Below are positions 33,582-41,473 of a stretch of DNA of 64,000 nt, in pieces. The stretch spans positions 45,249 to 109,248 of the forward strand of contig CAYOCP010000014.1 of assembly GCA_964402505.1 (NCBI GenBank), written 5' to 3'. Position numbers and translations under genes: made by a program. Position 1 is the stretch's first letter; every line of letters starts with the position of its first letter. Under the pieces are notes generated by a model. It had not been told where the DNA came from, did no database searches, and worked only from the letters and a program-made list of their open reading frames with translations. The DNA comes from SLRI01 sp964402505. Its GTDB lineage: Bacteria > Pseudomonadota > Alphaproteobacteria > Geminicoccales > Geminicoccaceae.

Positions 33582-33680
33582 CTGCAAGCTCCATGTCGAC
33601 TCCTGAGGGAGATAGGATGTCGTTCGGCGCGAAGCCAGTTGCAAGCGATCGGCACGAGGGTTGGGTGCCGCGCCCGGCGC

Positions 33681-35609
33681 TCAAAGCAGGGCCTCGCGGC
33701 GGCGCTGCTGGCGCAGCAGCCAGGGGATGATGTCGTCGCCGGTCATGGGCGGGTCGCTCATCTGGCATTCGGCGGCGTCGCAGCCGGCCCGCTTGAGCAT
33801 CTGCAATTGGCTGTTGCTCGGCACCGCCTCGGCGACCAGCCGCACGCCCAGATGCCGGCCGAGCTGGATCACCGCATCGGCGAAGAGGGTGCGGTGCCGG
33901 TCGCTCGGCACGCCCTCGAGCAGGGACTGGGCGAGCTTCAGGGTCTCGATCTCCTGGTCGCGCAGGAGGGTCAGGGAGAGCATGGCGTCGCCATAGCCGC
34001 GCACGGCGACCCGAAGGCCGCGGCTGCGCAGCTGATCGATGGTGCAGAGCCCGCTGGTGCGGTCCCTGTAGAGCGTCGCCTCGTCGAACTCGAGCTCGAG
34101 GCTCCGGGGCTCGAGCTCGTGCCGGCCCAGGGCCGCGACCGCCCGGTCGGCGGTCTCGACCCAGCCGTCGCCCGATGCCTGCAGGACGGGGATGGCGAGG
34201 TGATCGACCCGGCAGCCGGCCTTGCGCATGGCGACGAGTGCGGCAGCACCGGCATCGATCATCCAGTCGGTCAGGCGGGGCAGGAAATGCGGCCCCTCGA
34301 CCATGGAGAGGAAGCGCTCGGGCCCGAGCACGCCGCGCTCCGGATCGCGCAGCCTGGGCCGTGCTGCGAGGCCGACCAGGGCCGAGCGAAGCGGCAATTG
34401 CGGCTGGAAGTGGAGCTCGAAACGCTGCTCGCGGAGTGCCGTGTCGAGGCCGCCCTTCGGCACCGGCTCGACCATCCGCCCCGCCAGGGCCGGCGTCACC
34501 CGGCCGGTGACGGCGGATAGGCTCACGTCGTGAAACCTGCAGATCCGGCCGCCCGCCTGCTTGGCGCGGTGCATCGCCGCCTCGGCCAGGCGCAGGAGCT
34601 CCTCCGAGGCGCTGGCGTCGATGGGGTAGAGGGCGACGCCGAAGCTCGCGGTCGGCCGCAGGACCTCGCCGGCCAGTGCCGTCGGCGCCTCGATCACCTC
34701 CATCAATTTCTGCACGACGAGGGCCGCGTCCTCGGGCCGCTGCAGGTTCTCGACCAGGACCGCGAAGCTGTCGGCGTCGAACCGGGCGACCGTGTCGGTT
34801 TCGCGCAGGCGATGGCCGAGGCGCTCGGCGATGGTGTGCAGCAGCCGGTCGCCGGCATCGTGGCCGAGGCGGTCGTTGATCGGGCGAAAGCCGTCGAGGT
34901 CGAGGGCGATCACGGCCACGCCCAGACGGTGGCGGCGGGCGGCGGCCAGCGCGTGATGCAGGCGGTCGAGAAAAAGGGTGCGATTGGCGACGCCGGTCAA
35001 CCGGTCGGTGGCGGCCGGCGGATCGATCCGCTTCGTGTTGCGGCTGCGGTTGATGGCGAACCGGATGCAGCGGTCGAGCCTGCCGGTGTCGAACTCGTCC
35101 TTGTCGAGATAGTCGGCGATGCCGATCTCGAGCGCCGCCCGCTCGAGCTCCGCGTCGCCGACGCCGGAGACCAGGATGATCGGCCGCTTGAAGCCGCGGC
35201 GGATGGCGATCTCGGCGAACTCGAGGCCGGTCCGGCCGGCGAGGTGGTGGTCTACGAGGCAGGCGTCGAACCGGTCCGCGGCGATCCGCCTCAGCCCGGC
35301 CTCGACGCTGCGCGCCCAGACGACGTCGAAGCGCGTCTCGGGGGCCCGGGCGAGCAGCTCCTCGGTGATGTCGTAGTCCTCCTCGTCGTCCTCGACGATC
35401 AGGAGGCGGATGACCGGCCGCTCGCTGCTCTGCAGGAGCGATTCCTCGACGCCCGCATCGGCCGGCTCCTGGCCGCCGAGGCGCGCCGGCGCGCGCAGCA
35501 TCTCGAGCGGCACCACGTCGCCGCTCTCGCAGGGCCGGCCGTGCGGGTTGCCGTCGTCCGCGTCGTCGGCGACGAGCAGGCGGTCGGTGCGGGGTGCCGT
35601 TGTGGTCAT
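33681..35609 (-). CDS. REC-GGDEF-EAL protein with degenerate active sites
   Basis: 642 residues. After a ~65-residue linker, a receiver domain (about 67-185) is intact: acidic pocket VEDDEED, phospho-Asp in ACLVDHHLAG and DYLDKDEF. The GGDEF-like domain (about 200-365; DRLTGVANRTLFLDRL) has RFDADSFAVL where GGDEF should be. The EAL-like domain (about 390-640) has FQPQLPLRSALVGLAARPRL with no E-x-L, and loses the downstream Glu/Asp ligands. It should neither make nor cut cyclic-di-GMP, and may relay a phosphorylation signal through binding. No sensor kinase is nearby. Confidence 0.85.
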   Translation of the reverse strand: MTTTAPRTDRLLVADDADDGNPHGRPCESGDVVPLEMLRAPARLGGQEPADAGVEESLLQSSERPVIRLLIVEDDEEDYDITEELLARAPETRFDVVWARSVEAGLRRIAADRFDACLVDHHLAGRTGLEFAEIAIRRGFKRPIILVSGVGDAELERAALEIGIADYLDKDEFDTGRLDRCIRFAINRSRNTKRIDPPAATDRLTGVANRTLFLDRLHHALAAARRHRLGVAVIALDLDGFRPINDRLGHDAGDRLLHTIAERLGHRLRETDTVARFDADSFAVLVENLQRPEDAALVVQKLMEVIEAPTALAGEVLRPTASFGVALYPIDASASEELLRLAEAAMHRAKQAGGRICRFHDVSLSAVTGRVTPALAGRMVEPVPKGGLDTALREQRFELHFQPQLPLRSALVGLAARPRLRDPERGVLGPERFLSMVEGPHFLPRLTDWMIDAGAAALVAMRKAGCRVDHLAIPVLQASGDGWVETADRAVAALGRHELEPRSLELEFDEATLYRDRTSGLCTIDQLRSRGLRVAVRGYGDAMLSLTLLRDQEIETLKLAQSLLEGVPSDRHRTLFADAVIQLGRHLGVRLVAEAVPSNSQLQMLKRAGCDAAECQMSDPPMTGDDIIPWLLRQQRRREALL

Positions 35610-35789
35610 GAGCGAGGACCAGAGCCGAATCTAAACTTCTGATAGATGAACGCTATAGTTAAGCACTTGGAGGTTGTCGAGGGGCTGTCGCCACGGGTAG
35701 TCGGGTATGTCTCGGGATGTCACGTCGTTGACGCAGTCATGGGCCGAGGGGCAAGCCACCATCCCCGATAACGCGCAAGGCCAGGTTGC

Positions 35790-36647
35790 ATGGCATCGAA
35801 GCCCGAGCCCGCCGAATGGGCGCAGATCGACGGATTTCTCGACTGGTGGCTCCGTCATCCGGTGCTGGAGGCGAAGGAGGAGGCGGTTCTCCATCGTTAC
35901 TACAGCGGCTATCGTCGCCATTTCGGCCCTTACGCCCGGCGCCACTATGCCGGCCAGAGCCGCGAGATCGAAGATCTGATCAGGCGCCGGCCGGGCGCCC
36001 GGCTGCTCGAGATCGGCGCCGGCTGCGGCACCGAGGCCATGTGGTTCGCGCTCCGCGGCTGCTCGGTCCTGGCGCTCGATGTCGACCGGGAGCGTCTTGG
36101 TGTCGCCGCCGCGCGCCAGAAGGTGGTCGAGCGGCTGACCGGCCGGACGCTGGATCTGGAGCTCCGGCCCGCCTCCGTCTTCGAGCTCGAGGAGCAGGCC
36201 GCCTTCGATCTGGTCTGGATGGAGCAGACCTTCCACCACGTCGAGCCGCGCGCCGCCCTTTATCCGACGCTCGCGCGCTTGGTGCGGCCGGGTGGGCACG
36301 TCGTCATCGCCGACAGCAATGGCTGGAACCCGCTCTCGCAGGTGATGCTGCTGCACGAGCGGGGCCTCGAGACCGTCGTCGACCGCACGCTGCCCGACGG
36401 CCGCCGTCTGTATTACGGCCAGGAGCGCCTCACCGTGCCGGCCGTGCTCGCCCGGCGCTTCGCTGCGATGGGTTTCGACCGCCAAACGGTGCGCTACTTC
36501 CGCGTCATGACCAACGGTGCCAGGGCCGACCGGCTGATGAAATGGGAGCGGCTGGTGCCGGGCTGGCTGATCCCGGCCTTCACCCACTACGTCTTCACGA
36601 CGCGCCGCGCCGCCGCGGCGGCGGCCGGTGCTGCCGCTACTGGCTGA
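35790..36647 (+). CDS. Class I SAM-dependent methyltransferase
   Basis: 285 residues with a clear SAM-binding loop LLEIGAGCGTEAMWFALRG (residues 70-88), acidic LALDVDRERL, FDLVWMEQTFHHVEPRAALYPTLARLVRPGGHVVIADSNGWNP. The C-terminal part (YYGQERLTVPAVLARRFAAMGF) is a variable substrate lid. The substrate is unknown. ATG at 35790. It converges on the LpoA-like gene with an 11-bp overlap. Confidence 0.85.
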   Translation: MASKPEPAEWAQIDGFLDWWLRHPVLEAKEEAVLHRYYSGYRRHFGPYARRHYAGQSREIEDLIRRRPGARLLEIGAGCGTEAMWFALRGCSVLALDVDRERLGVAAARQKVVERLTGRTLDLELRPASVFELEEQAAFDLVWMEQTFHHVEPRAALYPTLARLVRPGGHVVIADSNGWNPLSQVMLLHERGLETVVDRTLPDGRRLYYGQERLTVPAVLARRFAAMGFDRQTVRYFRVMTNGARADRLMKWERLVPGWLIPAFTHYVFTTRRAAAAAAGAAATG

Positions 36648-37860
36648 GCTGCGAGAGCAGGAAGGTGTCGGGGGCCGGTTGGACGACGATGGCGGTGCCG
36701 TTGTCGATCTCGAGCACGGCGAGACCGTGATCGGTGGTGCCGTCCTCGCGCAGCCGGAAGATGCCGGCACGGCCGATGAAGCCGCTGGCGTCGACCAGCA
36801 CCTCCCTCGGGAAGCTGCGATCGCTCGCCGCGACCACGGCGGCGAGGGCCGTGGCGTCGTAGGCGAGACCGGCGAGCGCTGCCGGCTTGCGGTCGTAGGT
36901 GCGCTCGAACTTCGCCTGGAAATTGCGCTCGCCCTCGGGCGGCAGGCCCGCATACCAGCCGCCCTGCAGCGTCTCCTCGAAGAGCAGCCTGGGATCGTCC
37001 TCCCAGAGCATGGTGCCGAGCGGCCGGGTGGTCTTCAGGTCCACGTCGTAGAAGGCGAGCAGTGCCGCGATCGAGCGCAGCCGCGCGCCGCCATCGGCGA
37101 TCAGGATCGCGTCGAAGGGGCGGGTGTTGCCGCGGGTGCCGGGCGGGCTGCCCTCGGGCGGCTTCCGGTAGCCGGTGAACTCGCGCACGACGCGCGCCGC
37201 CTCGCGCTCGTCGGGCGGGTAATAGGCGGAAAGCGGTCCGTCCTGGCCCACGGGTGCCTCGCGCAGCGCTTCGGTGAAGCCGTTGACGGCCCGCCGCCCA
37301 TAGGCGTCGTCCGGTGCCAGGGCACCGATCCTGAGCAATCCCTGCTCCTGGGCGAAATCGACGACGCGACCGACCTGCTCCTCCGGGCGGAAGCCCAGGA
37401 CCCAGACATCGCCGCCGGCGACCGCCGTGTCGTTGGAGAAGGACACGACCTTGATCCCGTGCTCCCTGGCGATGGTGGCGACGGCGGCGGTGGACGAGGA
37501 GAAGAGCGGCCCCAGGATGAGCTCCGCCCCCTCGGCGATGGCGTCCTCGGCGGCGGCGGTGGCACCGGCCGGCGTGCCGCCGGTATCGCGGGGCAGAAGC
37601 GTCATGTCGGTCTCGCCGACATCGAAGAGGGCAATCTCGGCGGCGTCCAGCATGTCCTGGCCGACGCTCGCCGCCTGGCCGCTCAGGGGCAGGAGAAGGG
37701 CGATCTTGACCGGCCCCGCCGGCACCGGCTCCGGCTCGACCACCGCTTCCGGCGTCGGTTGCTCGTAGATGGGACCGGTGGTTTCCTTGGCGCAGCCGGC
37801 CAGCGCCAGGACGAGCGCGGCCGTGGCGAGCCTTCGAAGGAATTCTCTTGACCTCACCAT
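36637..37860 (-). CDS. Penicillin-binding protein activator (LpoA-like) lipoprotein
   Basis: 407 residues. Signal peptide and lipobox LAGC (Cys23) are followed by a periplasmic-binding-protein-like fold: VKIALLLPLSGQAASVGQDMLDAAEIALFD, ELILGPLFSSSTAAVATIAREHGIKVVSFSNDTAVAG, DDAYGRRAVNGFTEALRE, and AGLAYDATALAAVVA. This is the alphaproteobacterial counterpart of the C-terminal LpoA domain that activates PBP1A for peptidoglycan synthesis; an amino-acid-binding role is the alternative. The rsmI gene is directly divergent, the same neighbourhood as in E. coli (lpoA-rsmI-yraN), which supports the call. Confidence 0.88.
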   Translation of the reverse strand: MVRSREFLRRLATAALVLALAGCAKETTGPIYEQPTPEAVVEPEPVPAGPVKIALLLPLSGQAASVGQDMLDAAEIALFDVGETDMTLLPRDTGGTPAGATAAAEDAIAEGAELILGPLFSSSTAAVATIAREHGIKVVSFSNDTAVAGGDVWVLGFRPEEQVGRVVDFAQEQGLLRIGALAPDDAYGRRAVNGFTEALREAPVGQDGPLSAYYPPDEREAARVVREFTGYRKPPEGSPPGTRGNTRPFDAILIADGGARLRSIAALLAFYDVDLKTTRPLGTMLWEDDPRLLFEETLQGGWYAGLPPEGERNFQAKFERTYDRKPAALAGLAYDATALAAVVAASDRSFPREVLVDASGFIGRAGIFRLREDGTTDHGLAVLEIDNGTAIVVQPAPDTFLLSQLSQ

Positions 37861-37880
37861 CGCCCGAATCCGTCAGACCA

Positions 37881-38774
37881 GTGCGCGAAACCCGTGCGAG
37901 CGAACCTAGGGTAGGCGGGCGTCCGAGTAAACTCGCTGCTGGCCTCTATCTGGTGGCGACGCCGATCGGCAATCTCGGCGACATCGGCGAGCGGGCCAAG
38001 GCGGTGCTGGCGGCGGTCGACCTCGTGCTCTGCGAGGACACGCGCCACAGCGGCCGGCTTCTGGCGGCGCTCGGCCTCGAGGCGCGGCTCAGGCCGTATC
38101 ACGAGCACAACGCGGCTCGGGTTCGCCCGCGCCTGATCGAGCGGCTCGCCGCCGGCGGCACGCTGGCGCTGGTCAGCGACGCCGGCATGCCGGCCATCGC
38201 CGATCCCGGCCACAAGCTGGTGCGGGACGCGATCGAGGCCGGTGTTCCGGTGACCGCCGTGCCGGGACCCTCCGCCGGCATCATGGCGCTCGCCATCTCC
38301 GGCCTGCCGACCGACCGCTATTTCTTCCAGGGCTTCCTGCCGGCGAAGCAGGTGGCGAAGCGGCGCGTGCTGCAGGAGCTGGCCCGCGTCCCGGCGACGC
38401 TGGTCCTCCACGAATCGCCGCAGCGTCTGGCCGAGACGCTCGCCCTCGCGGCCGAGATTCTCGGGCCCCGCCCGGCCGCCATCGCCCGGGAGCTGACCAA
38501 GCTGCACGAGGAGGTGCGGCGCGGCGCGCTGGAGGAGCTGGCAGCGGCCCTGGCGGCGGAGGCCGTGCCCAAGGGCGAGATCGTGCTGGTGATCGGCCCG
38601 CCGCCCGAAGGGCCGGCGGTGTCGGACGAGGCCGATCTCGACGAGCTCCTCGAGGTGGCGCTTTCGGATCTTCCGCCGGGCCGGGCGGCGGCCCAGGTCG
38701 CCGAGGCGACCGGCCAGCCGCGCGCCCTGCTCTACCGGCGAGCCCTCGCCCTCCGGCGGCCCCGGGAGGGCTGA
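37881..38774 (+). CDS. rsmI: 16S rRNA (cytidine-1402-2'-O)-methyltransferase RsmI
   Basis: About 297 residues of the tetrapyrrole-methylase fold: LYLVATPIGNLGDIGERA, CEDTRHSGRLLAALG, YHEHNAARVRPRLI, ALVSDAGMPAIADPGHKLV, AVPGPSAGIMALAISGLPTDRYFFQGFLP and ARELTKLHEEVRRG. It methylates C1402 in the ribosomal P site. GTG at 37881 is chosen because the earlier TTG (37848) would overlap the divergent gene's start; the extra N-terminus has no family match. Followed 5 bp later by yraN. Confidence 0.92.
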   Translation: MRETRASEPRVGGRPSKLAAGLYLVATPIGNLGDIGERAKAVLAAVDLVLCEDTRHSGRLLAALGLEARLRPYHEHNAARVRPRLIERLAAGGTLALVSDAGMPAIADPGHKLVRDAIEAGVPVTAVPGPSAGIMALAISGLPTDRYFFQGFLPAKQVAKRRVLQELARVPATLVLHESPQRLAETLALAAEILGPRPAAIARELTKLHEEVRRGALEELAAALAAEAVPKGEIVLVIGPPPEGPAVSDEADLDELLEVALSDLPPGRAAAQVAEATGQPRALLYRRALALRRPREG

Positions 38775-38779
38775 GCGCC

Positions 38780-39142
38780 TTGGATCGGCGCGGCAGGGAG
38801 CGGCGCGGTCGCCGGGCGGAGGCGATCGCCGCCTGGTGGCTCACGGCCAAGGGCTACCGCGTGCTCGCCCGGCGCGCCGCCACGCCCTTCGGCGAAATCG
38901 ATCTCGTCTGCCGCCGGGGCCACTGCGTCGTCTTCGTCGAGGTCAAGGCGCGCCGGTCGGTGGCGGCGGCGCTCGAGGCGCTCGGCCCCCGGCAGCGCCG
39001 GCGCATCGCCGAAGCCGCGCGGCACTTCCTCAAGCGCCACCCGCCGCTCGCCCCGCTCGACTGTCGCTTCGACCTCGTCGCCATCGGCCGCTTCGGCCTG
39101 CCGCGCCATCTGCCCGGCGCCTGGCGGCAGCGCGTCTTCTAG
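38780..39142 (+). CDS. yraN: YraN family (UPF0102) endonuclease-like protein
   Basis: 120 residues: AEAIAAWWLTAKGYRVLARR, then FGEIDLVCRRGHCVVFVEVKAR and the helix LGPRQRRRIAEAARHFL. The E-x-D...E-x-K arrangement (GEIDLV, VEVKAR) is the PD-(D/E)xK nuclease-like signature of UPF0102. The function is not settled. Start is TTG at 38780. rsmI-yraN pairing is conserved in many proteobacteria. Its end overlaps the convergent mutY stop by 4 bp. Confidence 0.9.
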   Translation: MDRRGRERRGRRAEAIAAWWLTAKGYRVLARRAATPFGEIDLVCRRGHCVVFVEVKARRSVAAALEALGPRQRRRIAEAARHFLKRHPPLAPLDCRFDLVAIGRFGLPRHLPGAWRQRVF

Positions 39143-40200
39143 GCGGGCTCGACCCCGGCGTGGCGAAGCACCTTTCGGGTGAGCGTCGGCAGGGCCAGCT
39201 CGTCGAGGGCGTCGGCGGGATGAAAGAAGGCATCGGGAAGCGCGTTGGTCGGCCGGCCGGTGACGACGATGACCTCGAGGCTGAAATGGGTGAAGACATG
39301 GCGAACGGTGCCCTCGAGCCTTCGCCAGTCGCCCGAAGGCAGGTCCTCGGGGCTCATCACCGTCGGCAGCTCGATCAGCCCGCCGAGCAGGCCCGTCTCC
39401 GGCCGGCGGCGAAGGCAGAGGCGGCCCGCATCGTCCAGGATCAGCATGGCGGTGGCGCGGCGCTCGGGCCGGGGCCGCGGCGCCGGTCCGAGCGGCAGCA
39501 CCGTCGCCCGGCCGCTCAGGTGCGCCCGGCAGGCGAAGGCCCAGGGGCAGGCGTCGCAGGCGGGGCTTCGAGGCCTGCAGACGAGGGCGCCGAGCTCCAT
39601 GAGCGCCTGCGCCAGGTCGCCCGGCCGCGAGCCGCCCGCCATGGCGGCGGCGAGCGGCAGGAGCTCGGATCGCTGGGCGGAGAGCGGACGGCCATGGGCG
39701 CAAAGGCGGGCGAGGACGCGCGCCACATTGCCGTCGACCGGCACCACCTTGCGGCCGAAGGCGATGGCGGCGACGGCGGCCGCGGTGTAGGGGCCGATGC
39801 CGGCAAGGCCGGCCAGCTCCTCGGGCGTATCCGGCACCTCGCCGCCATGATCCTGGACGATCGCCCGGGCACAGGCATGGAGGCCGCGCGCGCGGCGGTA
39901 GTAGCCGAGCCCCTGCCAGGCGTGCAGCACGTCGTCGAGCGGAGCGCCGGCCATGGCGGCAGGGGTCGGAAAACGGGCGAGAAACGCGGGAAAGCGTCCC
40001 AGCACCGTCGCCACCGTCGTCTGCTGCAGCATGATCTCGCTGACCAGGACGGCCCAGGGATCGGCACGCGCGCCGGCCGGGGCACGCCAGGGCAGCTCGC
40101 GCCTTGCACGGTCGTACCAGTCGAGCAGCAAACGGCGCAGCTTCGACGCTCTCGCGGGCAGAACGGGTGGCGATGGCGGCACGAACGGGCTAGGCTTCAC
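39139..40200 (-). CDS. mutY: A/G-specific adenine glycosylase MutY
   Basis: 353 residues. Catalytic Glu E55 (VSEIMLQQTTV), helix-hairpin-helix LAGIGPYTAAAVAAIAFG with catalytic D156 (VPVDGNVARVLAR), and the iron-sulfur ligands C208-x6-C215-x2-C218-x5-C224 are all in place. The C-terminal third is the NUDIX-like domain that reads 8-oxoguanine (RRPETGLLGGLIELPT). It removes adenine mispaired with 8-oxoG. GTG at 40200 is used. It is divergent from the DciA-like gene, 29 bp apart. Confidence 0.94.
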   Translation of the reverse strand: MKPSPFVPPSPPVLPARASKLRRLLLDWYDRARRELPWRAPAGARADPWAVLVSEIMLQQTTVATVLGRFPAFLARFPTPAAMAGAPLDDVLHAWQGLGYYRRARGLHACARAIVQDHGGEVPDTPEELAGLAGIGPYTAAAVAAIAFGRKVVPVDGNVARVLARLCAHGRPLSAQRSELLPLAAAMAGGSRPGDLAQALMELGALVCRPRSPACDACPWAFACRAHLSGRATVLPLGPAPRPRPERRATAMLILDDAGRLCLRRRPETGLLGGLIELPTVMSPEDLPSGDWRRLEGTVRHVFTHFSLEVIVVTGRPTNALPDAFFHPADALDELALPTLTRKVLRHAGVEPA

Positions 40201-40229
40201 GGCGGAAGAGCGGTCCTGGAAGGAGTGTG

Positions 40230-40739
40230 ATGCAACAAGCGGCGGCTGCGAAGGGCCGGCATCGACAGCGGACGACGGCAGCCTTGTCGCGGCTGCTGAC
40301 GCATCTGCTCTCGCCGGCCGCGAGGAAGCGCGGCTTCGCCGAGCTCGGCGTGCTCGAGGACTGGCCGGAGATCGTCGGCGTCGCCCTGGCGAGGCGCTGC
40401 CAGCCGCTGCGTCTCGAGTTCGCCCGGGGTGCGGTGGCCGGCGGCAACCTCGTCCTGCAGGCGACCGGGGGTGCTGCCCTCGAGCTGCAGCACATGGGCC
40501 CGCAACTCATCGAGCGGGTCAACGACTATTTCGGCTTTCCCGCGGCACGGCGGATCAGGATCGTGCAGATGCCGCTGCAGGTCGCCCCGCCGCCACCGGC
40601 GCCGCCGGCGCGCCGCAGCCTCACCGAAAGCGAGGAGCTCACGCTCATGGCGGGGGTCGCGCAGGTGGGTGACGCCGAGCTCGGCGCCGCCCTGGCGTCG
40701 CTCGGCCGCAGCATCCTCGCCCGCCGGCCGCAAGGCTGA
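40230..40739 (+). CDS. DciA-like DUF721 protein
   Basis: 169 residues. The DUF721 core is LSRLLTHLLSPAARKRGFAELGVLEDWPEIVGVALARRCQPLRL, followed by the KH-like strand pattern LVLQATGGAALELQHMGPQLIERVNDYFGFPAARRIRIVQ. DUF721/DciA proteins load the DnaB helicase in bacteria lacking DnaC. The Pro-rich linker and C-terminal helix (about 110-169) are usual in Alphaproteobacteria. ATG at 40230, one codon after a GTG, is chosen for better spacing from AAGGAG. The DsbA-like gene follows after 82 bp. Confidence 0.88.
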   Translation: MQQAAAAKGRHRQRTTAALSRLLTHLLSPAARKRGFAELGVLEDWPEIVGVALARRCQPLRLEFARGAVAGGNLVLQATGGAALELQHMGPQLIERVNDYFGFPAARRIRIVQMPLQVAPPPPAPPARRSLTESEELTLMAGVAQVGDAELGAALASLGRSILARRPQG

Positions 40740-40821
40740 GAGCCGGTCTTGCCGCCATCGGCCCGAGACCCCATTCTTCGGGCCGCGCGCCATTTCTCGT
40801 GACGGTCGAAGGGAGCTCTCG

Positions 40822-41421
40822 ATGAAGCGTCGGATGTGTCTCGCCCTGGGTTGCGGCCTCGCCCTCGCCGGGCTCGCGCCCACGGGGCCGGGCGTGCGGG
40901 CGGCGGAGCTGGCCGAGCAGGCGCTCGGTGATCCGAGCGCGCCCGTCACGATCATCGAATACGCCTCTCTCACCTGCCCGCATTGCGCCGTCTTCCACGA
41001 GGAGACCCTGCCGGCGCTCGAGGAGCGCTATATCGACACCGGCAAGGCCAGGCTCGTCATGCGCGATTTCCCGCTCGACCAGTCGGCGCTGCTCGCCGCG
41101 GCCCTCGCCCATTGCGCCGGCCCCGACCGCTATTTCACCTTCATCGACGCCCTTTTCGCCAACCAGGCGCAATGGGCGAGGGCGGCGGACCCGAAGGCGG
41201 CCCTGCTCCAGCTCGCCCAGCTCGGCGGCCTGCCGCGCGACGAGGCCGAAGCCTGCCTCGCCGACGAGACGCTTCTCGATGCCATCCTGCAGGAGCGTCT
41301 GGACGCGCAGAACGAGTACGGGATCAACTCGACCCCGAGCTTCGTCATCGACGGCGAGAAGCTCGAGGGAAGTCACGACCTCGAGGACTTCGCCAGGGTG
41401 ATCGATGCCAAGGTGAAGTAG
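40822..41421 (+). CDS. DsbA-family thiol:disulfide oxidoreductase
   Basis: 199 residues. A signal peptide (MKRRMCLALGCGLALAGLAP to about residue 28) and a thioredoxin-like domain with the active-site pair C52-P-H-C55 in EYASLTCPHCAVFHEE; the cis-Pro loop is INSTPSFVIDGEKL. LALLQLAQLGGLPRDEAEACL-type helices form the DsbA insertion. Periplasmic disulfide formation or isomerisation is expected; this small form is common in Alphaproteobacteria. ATG at 40822 has AGGGAG upstream. Confidence 0.9.
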   Translation: MKRRMCLALGCGLALAGLAPTGPGVRAAELAEQALGDPSAPVTIIEYASLTCPHCAVFHEETLPALEERYIDTGKARLVMRDFPLDQSALLAAALAHCAGPDRYFTFIDALFANQAQWARAADPKAALLQLAQLGGLPRDEAEACLADETLLDAILQERLDAQNEYGINSTPSFVIDGEKLEGSHDLEDFARVIDAKVK

Positions 41422-41473
41422 GCTTGCATCGGCTGCATCTGGTGGTAGAATTCGGCCGGCCCTTCCAGATATT

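Noticed and set aside
35686..35789. Small open frame upstream of the methyltransferase at 35790 as a leader peptide
   Set aside because: No conserved motif or ribosome site; the reading frames end in unrelated sequence.
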